In this document: one piece after another, positions 1 through 7,388 of the stretch
How positions within the stretch are numbered: position 1 is the first letter of the stretch
Layout of the letters: each line of letters starts with the position of its first letter
Source of the DNA: Thermoleophilia bacterium
Lineage (GTDB): Bacteria > Actinomycetota > Thermoleophilia > Gaiellales > Gaiellaceae
Reading direction: 5' to 3'
DNA length: 32,665 nt
Assembly (NCBI GenBank): GCA_025936595.1
Contig: JAICTB010000002.1
Span: 1 to 32,665 of the forward strand
Notes under the pieces: model-generated
The model's input: only the letters and a program-made list of their open reading frames with translations
The model's database searches: none
What the model was told of the DNA's origin: nothing
Made by a program: the position numbers and the translations under genes

Positions 1-168
1 CAGCTCGACAACGGTCACGAGACTCTCGGGTACACGGCCGGCAAGATGCGCCGGTTCCGCATTCGCATGAACCCGGGTGACCGCGTGCGGATCGAGCTGT
101 CGGCGTACGACCTCGATCGCGGCCGCATCGTCTACCGGCTTCGGCCGGGCGACGAACGCCCCGAGTAG
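1..168 (+). CDS. infA: Translation initiation factor IF-1, C-terminal part (truncated by window edge)
   Basis: The window opens inside a reading frame in frame 1 that ends with TAG. The 55 visible residues contain [21 protein letters not shown] and then [11 protein letters not shown], which is the second half of the S1-like OB fold of IF-1, a small protein that binds the ribosomal A site during initiation. Full-length IF-1 is about 72 residues, so roughly 20 are missing upstream. The tail GDERPE is slightly longer and more acidic than usual. Only 9 bp separate it from mutS2, so the two are probably co-transcribed. This is not the usual ribosomal-protein neighbourhood for infA, so it may be a second paralogue; the start and upstream genes are outside the window. 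Confidence 0.9.
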   Translation, partial: QLDNGHETLGYTAGKMRRFRIRMNPGDRVRIELSAYDLDRGRIVYRLRPGDERPE

Positions 169-177
169 AGCTCCGGT

Positions 178-2487
178 ATGGACACGGAGACGCCAGCTGC
201 TCTCGAGCTGCCGGCGATCGTCGCGCGGCTTGCTGCCTCCACGGCAACCGAGCGCGGATCCGCGCTCGCCTCGTCGCTCGTGCCCTCCGACGAAGTGGGG
301 GAGGTGGCGCGCCGGCAGGCGCTGACCGCGGAGGCGGTCGCGCTGCTCGACGCGGGCACCGCGCCCGAGCTCGCGGGCATCCGCGACCTCCGCGGATCGG
401 TTGAGCGGAGCGAGCGCGGCGGAATGCTGCGCCCGGACGAGCTGCGCGCCGTCTCCATCGCCGTGCGCGCGGCGCTCGAGGCGAAGCGCGTGACGGCCGC
501 GCCGTTGCTCGCTGCGCTGCTCGAGCCGATCGACGAAGAGCTTCGCCTGCTCGCCGACGAGATCGAGCGCTGCGTCGAGGACGACGGCGCCGATCTGCGC
601 GACACCGCGTCGCCCCGGCTGCGCAAGCTGCGCGCCGAGGTACGGAACGGCGGAGCGCGCGTGCGCGACGAGCTTGCGCGGGTCGCGCGCTCCTCCGACG
701 TCCGCGACGCGCTGCAGGAGACGTTCCTTGCAGAACGCGGCGGCCGGCCCGTGCTCGCTGTGCGCGCCTCGGCGCGCGCCGCGGTGCCGGGCATCGTCCA
801 CGACGCCTCGAGCACCGGCCAGACCCTCTTTGTCGAGCCGTTCGAGGTCGTCGAGCTGAACAACAGGCTCGCGGAGGCGGCGGCCGACGCACGTGAGGAG
901 GCGGAGCGGATCCTTCAGGAGCTGTCAGCCTCGGTCGCCGCGCGCGGCCTCGCACTCGTGCTGCTCGTCGAGGCAACGGGGGCGGTCGACCTCGCGCTCG
1001 CGTGCGGCACCCTCTCGCGTGGCTGGCGCGGAGCGCCGATCTCGATCGGCGACGAGGTGCGACTGCTCGGTGCGCGCCATCCGTTGCTCGACCCGGCGAC
1101 GGCGGTGCCGATCGACCTCGACCTCGGGACGATCCGCGCGCTCGTGATCAGCGGGCCGAACACGGGCGGCAAGACGGTCGCGCTGAAGACCCTCGGCCTC
1201 GCCGCGCTGCTGCACCAGTGCGGCCTGCGCCCGCCGGCGGACGAGACGACGCTGCCGGTGTTCGATCAGGTGCTCGCCGACATCGGTGACCGCCAGTCGA
1301 TCGAGATGAGCCTGTCGACGTTCTCCGGCCACGTGCGCACGCTCGTCTCCGTGCTCGAGTCAGCGACCGAGCGCTCGCTCGTGCTACTCGACGAGGTCGC
1401 GGCGGGAACCGATCCGGAGGAGGGTTCCGCGCTCGCGCAGGCCCTCGTCGCGCGGCTGGCGCGGCAGGCGCGGCTGACCGTCGTCACGACGCACTACGGC
1501 GCGTTGAAGGAGTGGGCGAGCGCCACGGAGAGCGTTGCCAACGCGGCGACGGGCTTCGACCCGGAGACCGATGCGCCGCTGTACCGGATCGCGCTCGGCC
1601 GGCCGGGCACGTCGCACGCGCTGCGGGTCGCCGAGCGGCTCGGGCTCGACTCCACGGTCGTTGCCGACGCGCGCTCGCGCGTCGCTCCCGAGCGGCTGCG
1701 CATGACGGAGCTGCTCGCGGAGGCCGAGGCGGCGGAGCGCGCAGCGTCCGCGACCCGTGCCGAAGCCGCCACGGCTCTCTCGGCGGCCCGCGATCGTGGG
1801 GCGCGGCTCGAGCGCGAGCTCGAGCGTGTGACCGCGTCCGCCGAGCGGGTGAAGGCCGAAGCGTTCGCAGCGGCACAGCGCGAGCTCGCAGAGGCACGGG
1901 GCGAGTTGCGGGCGTTGCGCGACGAGCTGAAGCGTGCGCGGCGTGTGCGCCGCGAGAGCGACCAGGACCGCGCACTCGGAACCGCGACGGAGCGTGCAGG
2001 TCGCGCGGAGCGCGCCCTCGCCGATCTGAGCGCGCCGCTGCCGCTGCTCGCTCCGCTCGCAGAGGGCGACCCCGTCGAGGCCCCCGAGGTCGGCGTGCGC
2101 GGGACGATCGCGTCGATCCGCGGCGACCAGGCGGAGGTCGTCGGTGCGGCAGGTCAGCGCGTCCGCATCCCGCTCGCCCGCCTGCGGCCGTCCCGCGAGC
2201 GCGCGTCCGAGGAGCGTGAGCCCGCCGTGCGCGTGCGAACCTCGGCGAGCGGCGACGTTTCCGATCAGCTCGACGTGCGCGGCCTGACGGCGCAGGAGAC
2301 GCGTGAACGGGTGCGGCGGCTCGTCGACGACGCGGCGCTCGCAGGGCTCGCGGAGGTGCGCGTCGTGCACGGCCGTGGCACCGGTGCCCTGCGCAAGGCG
2401 GTGCGCGAGGAACTGGCGTCGCATCCGCTCGTCGAGCGCCACGCACCGGACGCCGAGGACGGCGCGACGCTCGCGACGATCGGCTAG
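178..2487 (+). CDS. mutS2: Endonuclease MutS2 (MutS family with C-terminal Smr domain)
   Basis: The 769-residue protein has the size and order of MutS2: an N-terminal helical clamp/lever region, an ABC-type ATPase core with Walker A GPNTGGKT near residue 326 and Walker B LVLLDEVAAGTDPEEG near residue 400, a long Ala/Arg/Glu-rich coiled coil (about 505-610), a small beta domain with GVRGTIASIRGD, and a C-terminal Smr domain (about 696-769) with LDVRGL and HGRGTGALR. It lacks the mismatch-recognition domain of MutS. Family members limit recombination or rescue collided ribosomes, the latter fitting the neighbouring IF-1 gene, though that link is inference. The ATG follows the IF-1 stop by 9 bp with no strong ribosome-binding site. 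Its stop shares the tetranucleotide CTAG with the convergent transporter gene. Confidence 0.95.
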   Translation: MDTETPAALELPAIVARLAASTATERGSALASSLVPSDEVGEVARRQALTAEAVALLDAGTAPELAGIRDLRGSVERSERGGMLRPDELRAVSIAVRAALEAKRVTAAPLLAALLEPIDEELRLLADEIERCVEDDGADLRDTASPRLRKLRAEVRNGGARVRDELARVARSSDVRDALQETFLAERGGRPVLAVRASARAAVPGIVHDASSTGQTLFVEPFEVVELNNRLAEAAADAREEAERILQELSASVAARGLALVLLVEATGAVDLALACGTLSRGWRGAPISIGDEVRLLGARHPLLDPATAVPIDLDLGTIRALVISGPNTGGKTVALKTLGLAALLHQCGLRPPADETTLPVFDQVLADIGDRQSIEMSLSTFSGHVRTLVSVLESATERSLVLLDEVAAGTDPEEGSALAQALVARLARQARLTVVTTHYGALKEWASATESVANAATGFDPETDAPLYRIALGRPGTSHALRVAERLGLDSTVVADARSRVAPERLRMTELLAEAEAAERAASATRAEAATALSAARDRGARLERELERVTASAERVKAEAFAAAQRELAEARGELRALRDELKRARRVRRESDQDRALGTATERAGRAERALADLSAPLPLLAPLAEGDPVEAPEVGVRGTIASIRGDQAEVVGAAGQRVRIPLARLRPSRERASEEREPAVRVRTSASGDVSDQLDVRGLTAQETRERVRRLVDDAALAGLAEVRVVHGRGTGALRKAVREELASHPLVERHAPDAEDGATLATIG

Positions 2488-3344
2488 AGCACCGCTTCGG
2501 GCGCGGGTCTGCGTGCCTGCACGAGCACCGCGCCGAGAACGACGGCGCCGCCGAGAAACGTCGCCGCGCCGGGCTGCTCGGAGAGCGCGAGCCAGACCCA
2601 GAGCGGGCCGAGCACGATCTCCAGCAACGTGATCAGCGCGACCTCGCCTGCCGGGATGAGGCGGCCGCCGATCGTCAGGAAGACGAAGCCGAGACCGATC
2701 TGGCAGATGCCGAGCGTCACGAGGAGCGAGACGTCGAGCGGCCCCACGTCGGCGACGCCCGCGAACGGCGCTGCCAGGACGAACACGAGGGCCTGCGAGA
2801 GACACGTGGCAGGCGCCATCGACACGTCGCGGTAGTGGCGCGTCAGCACGATGATGCCGGCGAACGACGTCGACATCAGGAGCGAGAGGACTTGCCCGAG
2901 CGGGCCGGCGCCGCCGGGACCGCCGACCATGATCGCGACACCGGCGACGGCAACGCCCATCGCGATCCACGTCCGGCGCGAGACCGGCTCGCCGAGCATC
3001 GTTCCGAGTGCCGCCGCGATGATCGGGGCGAGCGCCTGCATGAAGAGCACGTTCGCGACCGGGGCGTAGTTGAGCGCGATCAGGAACGCGCCGGACGAGA
3101 TCGCGAGCAGCGCCACGATCGCGAGACCGCCGCCCCCGATCGCACGGAACGCGCGCCAGACGCCTCGGCGCTCGGTGACGACGACGTATACGAAGAGCCC
3201 GGCGGCGGCGAACAGTGCGCGGCCTCCGAGTTGCGCCGCGACGTCGACCGACAGCTCGCGCTGCAGGACACCCGCCGTCGACCAGGCGGCTGCGGCGAGG
3301 GCGACGTACGCGCGCCCCCGCCGGTTCTGTGCTGCGCGATCCAC
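2484..3344 (-). CDS. EamA/DMT-family transporter
   Basis: This 286-residue protein is almost entirely hydrophobic, with about ten predicted membrane helices arranged as two repeats, the hallmark of the EamA (drug/metabolite transporter) family. Motifs such as WSTAGVLQRE in helix 1, ALNYAPVANVLFMQALAPIIAA in the first half and GEVALITLLEIVLGPLWVW in the second half fit that family. The substrate cannot be read from sequence; relatives export amino acids or other small metabolites. The GTG start at 3344 is chosen because it gives a normal N-terminus before helix 1. The gene follows the small charged protein on the same strand by 25 bp and may be read through from the cspA cluster. It ends on the CTAG shared with mutS2. 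Confidence 0.9.
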   Translation of the reverse strand: MDRAAQNRRGRAYVALAAAAWSTAGVLQRELSVDVAAQLGGRALFAAAGLFVYVVVTERRGVWRAFRAIGGGGLAIVALLAISSGAFLIALNYAPVANVLFMQALAPIIAAALGTMLGEPVSRRTWIAMGVAVAGVAIMVGGPGGAGPLGQVLSLLMSTSFAGIIVLTRHYRDVSMAPATCLSQALVFVLAAPFAGVADVGPLDVSLLVTLGICQIGLGFVFLTIGGRLIPAGEVALITLLEIVLGPLWVWLALSEQPGAATFLGGAVVLGAVLVQARRPAPEAVL

Positions 3345-3369
3345 GACCGCGCAGTCTGCATTGCTCGTC

Positions 3370-3540
3370 CTACTCTGGCTCGGGCGACTCGATCGGCTCG
3401 TCTGCCTCGACCGACTCGTTCGCCGGCGCGAGCTTCTCCGCGGCCCGCGCTTCCTTCTTCTGCTGCTTGCGCTCCCGGCGCTCGCGCAGCGCCTGCTCGC
3501 GCGCCCGCTTGACCATGGTCTCCGGCCTTCTGGAGCCCAT
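3370..3540 (-). CDS. Small highly charged protein, basic N-terminus and acidic tail
   Basis: This 56-residue frame is too short for the ORF track. It begins MGSRRPETMVKRAREQALRE, continues with an Arg/Lys/Gln-rich stretch (RRERKQQKKEARAAEK), and ends in an acidic Glu/Pro tail (EADEPIESPEPE). An internal ATG at 3516 gives a 48-residue alternative. The start at 3540 is only 3 bp beyond the stop of the cold-shock-like gene, implying one transcript and translational coupling. The composition suggests a helical nucleic-acid- or ribosome-binding peptide. I remember similar short MGS+RP-type proteins from high-GC actinobacteria but cannot verify this. No function is assigned; its position next to two cold-shock-domain genes suggests an RNA-related role. 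Confidence 0.65.
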   Translation of the reverse strand: MGSRRPETMVKRAREQALRERRERKQQKKEARAAEKLAPANESVEADEPIESPEPE

Positions 3541-3543
3541 CGT

Positions 3544-3771
3544 CTAGCGATGCCTCAGGCGGGCACGGCGCGGCTCGCTGTAGGAGACGACCGATACGCG
3601 CACTGCGCGCTCGTCCTCGCGATCGAAGGTGAGAGGAGTGCCCGCCATTCGATCGCCGCAGAGGTGCCCCGGCTCGAATCCCGACTCTTCGACGCGGAGG
3701 CGCTCGCCGTCCTCGGTGAGGATGAAGCCGTGCCGCTTGTCCGGGTTGAACCAGATCAGCTTTCCTTGCAT
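3544..3771 (-). CDS. Divergent cold-shock-domain protein
   Basis: The track gives a 150-residue frame, but the real start is the ATG at 3771, preceded by GGAAGGGG at good spacing; this gives 75 residues beginning MQGKLIWFNPDKRHGFI. That segment matches beta-1, beta-2 and RNP1 of a cold-shock domain (K-W-F-N then KRHGFI in place of KGYGFI). RNP2 is degenerate: the aromatic, basic DLFVHHS of true Csp proteins is replaced by LRVEESGF. The C-terminus is basic (PRRARLRHR). It lies between cspA and the small charged gene on the same strand. Loss of RNP2 aromatics suggests altered or weaker single-stranded nucleic-acid binding; this is inference. Confidence 0.8.
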   Translation of the reverse strand: MQGKLIWFNPDKRHGFILTEDGERLRVEESGFEPGHLCGDRMAGTPLTFDREDERAVRVSVVSYSEPRRARLRHR

Positions 3772-3801
3772 ACGAACCCCTTCCCGTTCAGGTTGTGCTG
3801 C

Positions 3802-3821
3802 GCGGGGGCTCGCGCCCCCGC
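3802..3821 (-). terminator. GC hairpin between cspA and the cold-shock-like gene
   Basis: A perfect 8-bp stem (GCGGGGGC / GCCCCCGC) with a 4-nt loop lies 11 bp beyond the cspA stop codon. There is no U-tract. It could terminate most cspA transcripts or act as an attenuator or 3' stabiliser that sets the ratio of the abundant CspA to the downstream genes. Confidence 0.5.
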
Positions 3822-3832
3822 ACACGCGCGGG

Positions 3833-4039
3833 CTAGCCCGCGACGACGACGTTCTTCGCCTCGGGCCCCTTCGCGCCCTCGGCCGCTTCGAACTCGACCT
3901 TCGCGCCCTCGGGCAGCGACTTGAAGCCGTCACCGGCGACAGCGCTGTGATGAACGAACAGGTCCTTGCCGCCTTCGTCGGGGGTGATGAAGCCATACCC
4001 CTTCGCGTCGTTGAACCACTTCACGATTCCAGTTGCCAT
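3833..4039 (-). CDS. cspA: Cold shock protein CspA family
   Basis: This 68-residue protein is a canonical single cold-shock domain: [18 protein letters not shown] contains RNP1 (KGYGFI), and DLFVHHSAV is RNP2. These aromatic and basic residues bind single-stranded RNA/DNA, and the family acts as RNA chaperones that melt secondary structure. The start at ATG 4039 is fixed by a strong AGGAGGTG ribosome-binding site. The 5' leader folds into a hairpin that reaches into that site (separate entry). The gene is followed by a GC hairpin and then by a divergent cold-shock-like gene, suggesting a small RNA-metabolism operon. Confidence 0.95.
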   Translation of the reverse strand: MATGIVKWFNDAKGYGFITPDEGGKDLFVHHSAVAGDGFKSLPEGAKVEFEAAEGAKGPEAKNVVVAG

Positions 4040-4046
4040 AAAAAAA

Positions 4047-4094
4047 CACCTCCTCTGCCACTCCAAGAACGGGCAGAGGCGGTGCACTGTGCAC
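4047..4094 (-). promoter_or_regulatory. cspA 5' leader: Shine-Dalgarno, hairpin and short palindrome
   Basis: Reading the minus strand, a perfect 8-bp stem CCTCTGCC / GGCAGAGG with a 12-nt loop (4052-4079) ends inside the ribosome-binding site AGGAGGTG (4047-4054), so three bases of the site are paired in the folded form. Just upstream is GTGCAC-T-GTGCAC (4082-4094), an inverted repeat that could be part of the leader fold or an operator. Long structured leaders are usual for csp mRNAs; occlusion of the site by this hairpin is inferred. Confidence 0.55.
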
Positions 4095-4155
4095 GACCGG
4101 TACTCGCTCGACTTGCCTCCAATCCTACCATTGCTGCGCAAAAAATGCCTGCGTC

Positions 4156-4350
4156 TTAGCGCCTCGACCGGCGCACGCGGCGCACGTGCAGCGCATACGA
4201 CGGCAAGCCGACGATCAGGAACAGGAAGACGAAGCTCGCCCACGCGGACGGGTGGCGGATGCGGTGTCGCTCTGCGTGGAAGAAGACCGCCGTTCCGGCC
4301 GCGGCGGCGACCAGGAAGGCGACCAGGAACTCCGCGGACGAGAGGCTCAC
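4156..4350 (-). CDS. Small membrane protein, two helices
   Basis: The track frame (109 residues) is too long because its N-terminal part overlaps the start of the divergent PAP2 gene. A GTG at 4350 gives a 64-residue protein, [19 protein letters not shown]..., with two hydrophobic segments (about residues 5-22 and 35-52) separated by a His/Arg-rich loop and ending in a very basic tail ([10 protein letters not shown]), which should be cytoplasmic. I do not recognise the family. It is divergent from PAP2 with only 40 bp between starts, so the two promoters must overlap. No clear ribosome-binding site is seen. Confidence 0.55.
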   Translation of the reverse strand: MSLSSAEFLVAFLVAAAAGTAVFFHAERHRIRHPSAWASFVFLFLIVGLPSYALHVRRVRRSRR

Positions 4351-4378
4351 CGCTGCACGGTAGCGCCGAGGAGCCAGG

Positions 4379-4384
4379 GATAAT
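4379..4384 (+). promoter_or_regulatory. Leaderless -10 box of the PAP2 gene
   Basis: GATAAT ends 6 nt before the GTG start at 4391, so transcription should begin at or next to the start codon. No ribosome-binding site precedes the GTG, which supports a leaderless mRNA. A good -35 is not evident. Confidence 0.5.
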
Positions 4385-4390
4385 CCGGAT

Positions 4391-5023
4391 GTGGCCGCCG
4401 CTTCGACGAAGGAGGACGTCGTCGCGGTCGCCGGCGCAGCCGTCTTCCTGGCTCTCGCCGTGCTCATCGCGGCGGGCGCGTTCACGAGGTTCGACGAGTA
4501 CGCCGTTGCTCACTGGATGCCGTGGCTACGGGAGTCGACGCCACGGTTGATCCACGTGTCGTCGGTGTTCGTGCCGCAGACGCGTTCCACACTCGGCGGG
4601 ACGCTCGTCGGCCTGTGGACCTATCCGGCATCGCCGTTCGTCTCCGCGCTCGTCGTCGCCGGCTGCGCATACGTCGCTGTTCGCCGTGGCCGGCTGCGGG
4701 CGGCGGTGAGCGTCTGCGCGTTGTGGATCGTTGCCAACGCGGCCGAATTGATCAGCAAGGTCGTGATCTCGCGGCCGTCGGTGGGCGTCGCGGGCTTCCG
4801 CCACTCCTATCCGAGCGGTCACACGATTCGCGCGTGCGTGGTCGCGGCGGTGATCGCGTGGACCTGGCGCCGCGCGGGTGCGGCCGCAACAGCATGGGCG
4901 TTGCTCGTCCCGGTTGCGCTCGTGCTGCTCGGCGACCACACGCCGACCGACGTGGTCGGCGGCGTCGCGCTCGCGGTGTGCCTGATTGCGCTCTGGCAGC
5001 GGCGTCTCACGAGCGCGCCGTGA
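4391..5023 (+). CDS. PAP2-superfamily membrane phosphatase
   Basis: The 210-residue protein carries the three-part phosphatidic acid phosphatase signature: KVVISRP (motif 1, slightly compact), YPSGHTIRA (motif 2, with the conserved SGH), and [11 protein letters not shown] (motif 3, with the nucleophilic His and its Asp partner). About five to six membrane helices surround these motifs. Relatives dephosphorylate lipid phosphates such as phosphatidate or undecaprenyl diphosphate on the outer face of the membrane. The substrate cannot be told here. GTG 4391 is taken as start because of the -10 box immediately upstream. It converges with the large membrane glycosyltransferase gene, with 15 bp between stops. 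Confidence 0.88.
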   Translation: MAAASTKEDVVAVAGAAVFLALAVLIAAGAFTRFDEYAVAHWMPWLRESTPRLIHVSSVFVPQTRSTLGGTLVGLWTYPASPFVSALVVAGCAYVAVRRGRLRAAVSVCALWIVANAAELISKVVISRPSVGVAGFRHSYPSGHTIRACVVAAVIAWTWRRAGAAATAWALLVPVALVLLGDHTPTDVVGGVALAVCLIALWQRRLTSAP

Positions 5024-5038
5024 AGTGCTCGCGCATCC

Positions 5039-7261
5039 TTACTCCTTAGGGTTACAGGCCTTTCCGATCTCGTCGGCGAGGCCGATCTGCGAGAGGAAGA
5101 CGCCGCCCGAGCGCGGCCGGAGCGAGGTGGCGAGGCTGGCGAGGTCGCCGGGGATCGGCGAGGTCTCGGGCGTCGTCAGCGCGACGTCTGCGTAGCCGCC
5201 TGCCGGGACGCACACGTGGATCCCCTCGAAGAGCGTGTCCGCCGACGCGACACCGTGCACGGTGCCGCGGTTCGAGGTCAGCTCGAAGGGACGCGACGGC
5301 ACACCGTCGGGCGCGCGCACCCCGAAGGTGATTCCGCGGAGAACGGCGGTGCGCTGACCGGGCACGGCGAAGACGCGCACGCGGGCGGTCACGCCGGGAC
5401 GCGTCCAGCCGTCGTCGTAGAGCCCGAACGAGAGCCAGTCTGTACGCCACGGCCGGTCGGCGCGTATCAGCCTGAGCCCTTGCTGACTCTCGATCTCGCG
5501 GCCGGAGACGCGGAAGCGCGACTCCTGGTCTGCCTGGAGCACGTACCGGGTCAGCGTGACGTCGGCACGACCGGTCGTCGGGTCGAACTTCCAGTAGACC
5601 TTCGGGAACCAGAAGCTGCTGAAGGTGAAGACGCCGCGCGGCTGCTCGACGTTGCGGTCGATCGACGCGTTCCAGTACTGGTAGTCGCGCCAGACGCGGA
5701 AGTTGACGAACCAGTTCGAGGAAACCGGATAGGTGGCGATCGTGACGTCGGAGTTCCTGCCGACCGTCCTGTCGACCCATGTGAACTGCTGGAGCTGCGG
5801 GTTCGTGATCGGCCGGCTCGCCCAGTCGTCCGTGCCGAAGAACCGGGCGAACACGTAGGCGGTCGACGCGGGCAGCGCGAGGGCGACGATCAGTGCGAGC
5901 ACCGCGGAGCTGCGAAGCCGCGGAACCAGGCGGCCGGTGAGCAGCAGGATCCCTGCGCCGAGGAGCGTGAAGAGGACGAGCGCGATGCGCGCGCCTGACA
6001 GGCCGCCGAACGCGCTCGCAAGTGGGCGATAGATCGCCGAGACGGGCGAGTCGTCGTCGATCGTCTCGAACTGGCCCCAGGTCGCGAACGGGATCGCGCC
6101 GACCGCGAACCCGAGTGCGACAAGCACGGCGGGGAGCGGCAGCGACCAGCGCAGTGGCAACGCATCGAGCATCGCGCAGAGGACGGCGATCACGATCACC
6201 GGCACGAGGTAGAGGAGAAAGCGGTCGTGGACGAACGTGTTGTAGAGCACGTCGAAGTTGGTGCCGTCGAAGACGAGCGCAGCGACCGTGATCGACCCGA
6301 TCCACGCAAACGCGTGCCGCTCGCTGTTCGCGGGTGGCTTTGCGGCGTTCGCGAGCAGCCAGGCGACTCCGCCGACGAACGGCAGCACCCCGAACGCGAG
6401 CGAGAAGGTCGCCAGGTGCTCGACGAACGAGCCCGCGATGCCGTGCGGGAGGAGCTGTTCGTGCTTCGCGTACCCGCCGTACACGCCCGCGATGTTCGAG
6501 AGCGCTCCGGCGGCGGCGAGAGCGACGGCGGCCAGGACGATCACGCCGAAGGCGACGGCGAGCAGATCGTGCCGCCGGAGCAGGCGACGGATACTCCGCT
6601 CGCCCCCGCGGAGCTCGTACCCGACCACCGCGAGCGGGAACACGGCGAGCAAAACGAGCAGCTCGCCGCGCGCGAAGTATGCGAGTGCGACGGCGGCGAG
6701 CGCGACCAGGTCGTTGCGCCGCGACGGCGACACGGTCGAACGCTGAATCGCGAGGAGCGCCCAGACGGAGGCCGGGTAGGAAGCGACCTCCGTCATCATC
6801 ATCGCGGAGAGGACGATCCAGGGCATGGCGACGGTGAGCGCTGCCGTGAGGTACGCGGCGGAGCGCCGACCGGTCACCCGCCGCGCGAGGAAGAAGGCGG
6901 GGATGCACGCCGAGGACATGATCCAGGCGTTCGCGAGGTGCACCGTCTTGACGTCGTCCGGCAGGAGCCCGTGCCGGAAGAACGGCGCGATCAGGAGCGG
7001 ATAGAGCTGCGAGTAGCTCTCGATGTTGACGCCGTGGATGCGCGGCACGAGCGAGTGCGTGCGGGCGATGCTGATCGCGAGCCGCTCGTAGCGAAGCTCG
7101 TCATCCTTCGCGAACCAGTCGAGCGCGCGTGTCGTCAGCGCCGCGAGCGCCGTCGCCGCACCGACCCAGAGCATCCCGAGGAAGACGACGTCGCGGACGC
7201 GGGCTGACAGCAGCCAGCCGGCGCCGCGCTCGGCAGGCTTCGCGGCGGCCGGAGCGTGCAC
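5039..7261 (-). CDS. GT-C-like integral membrane glycosyltransferase (family 39-like)
   Basis: The frame runs to 7390, but that overlaps the divergent lipase promoter; the GTG at 7261 gives 740 residues starting VHAPAAAKPAERG. After helix 1 comes the acidic loop DWFAKDDELRYERLA, typical of GT-C enzymes that take sugar from polyprenyl-phosphate carriers outside the membrane. About ten to twelve helices follow to roughly residue 465. The remaining C-terminal ~270 residues are soluble and beta-rich with Trp/Tyr-rich strands (e.g. VSSNWFVNFRVWRDYQYW), probably an extracytoplasmic sugar-binding or lectin-like domain. The precise acceptor is unknown. The assignment to GT39/PMT-like rests on topology and the DDE loop, not on a specific match. 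Confidence 0.7.
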   Translation of the reverse strand: MHAPAAAKPAERGAGWLLSARVRDVVFLGMLWVGAATALAALTTRALDWFAKDDELRYERLAISIARTHSLVPRIHGVNIESYSQLYPLLIAPFFRHGLLPDDVKTVHLANAWIMSSACIPAFFLARRVTGRRSAAYLTAALTVAMPWIVLSAMMMTEVASYPASVWALLAIQRSTVSPSRRNDLVALAAVALAYFARGELLVLLAVFPLAVVGYELRGGERSIRRLLRRHDLLAVAFGVIVLAAVALAAAGALSNIAGVYGGYAKHEQLLPHGIAGSFVEHLATFSLAFGVLPFVGGVAWLLANAAKPPANSERHAFAWIGSITVAALVFDGTNFDVLYNTFVHDRFLLYLVPVIVIAVLCAMLDALPLRWSLPLPAVLVALGFAVGAIPFATWGQFETIDDDSPVSAIYRPLASAFGGLSGARIALVLFTLLGAGILLLTGRLVPRLRSSAVLALIVALALPASTAYVFARFFGTDDWASRPITNPQLQQFTWVDRTVGRNSDVTIATYPVSSNWFVNFRVWRDYQYWNASIDRNVEQPRGVFTFSSFWFPKVYWKFDPTTGRADVTLTRYVLQADQESRFRVSGREIESQQGLRLIRADRPWRTDWLSFGLYDDGWTRPGVTARVRVFAVPGQRTAVLRGITFGVRAPDGVPSRPFELTSNRGTVHGVASADTLFEGIHVCVPAGGYADVALTTPETSPIPGDLASLATSLRPRSGGVFLSQIGLADEIGKACNPKE

Positions 7262-7282
7262 CGCGCCATGGTAGTCGCGGCG

Positions 7283-7335
7283 GTTACATCGGCTCCCGCT
7301 CCTGCGTTGTAACTCGCCAGAGGTAGGCGTATCCT
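7283..7335 (+). promoter_or_regulatory. Promoter of the patatin gene with overlapping inverted repeat
   Basis: TTGTAA (7307-7312), a 17-bp spacer and TATCCT (7330-7335) form a good sigma-70-type promoter 54 bp before the ATG. The words GTTACA (7283-7288) and TGTAAC (7308-7313) are an exact inverted pair; the second overlaps the -35. In this 127-bp divergent region such a pair could be an operator affecting both the lipase and the glycosyltransferase gene. Confidence 0.5.
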
Positions 7336-7388
7336 GAGACCTTCTCTGCGGCGGTTCCGGCAAGGACGGTTCAAAAGGAGTTCGCCGC

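Noticed and set aside
1384-2970. 528-codon minus-strand frame across mutS2 and the EamA gene
   Set aside because: Conflicts with two strongly supported genes and has no recognisable fold.
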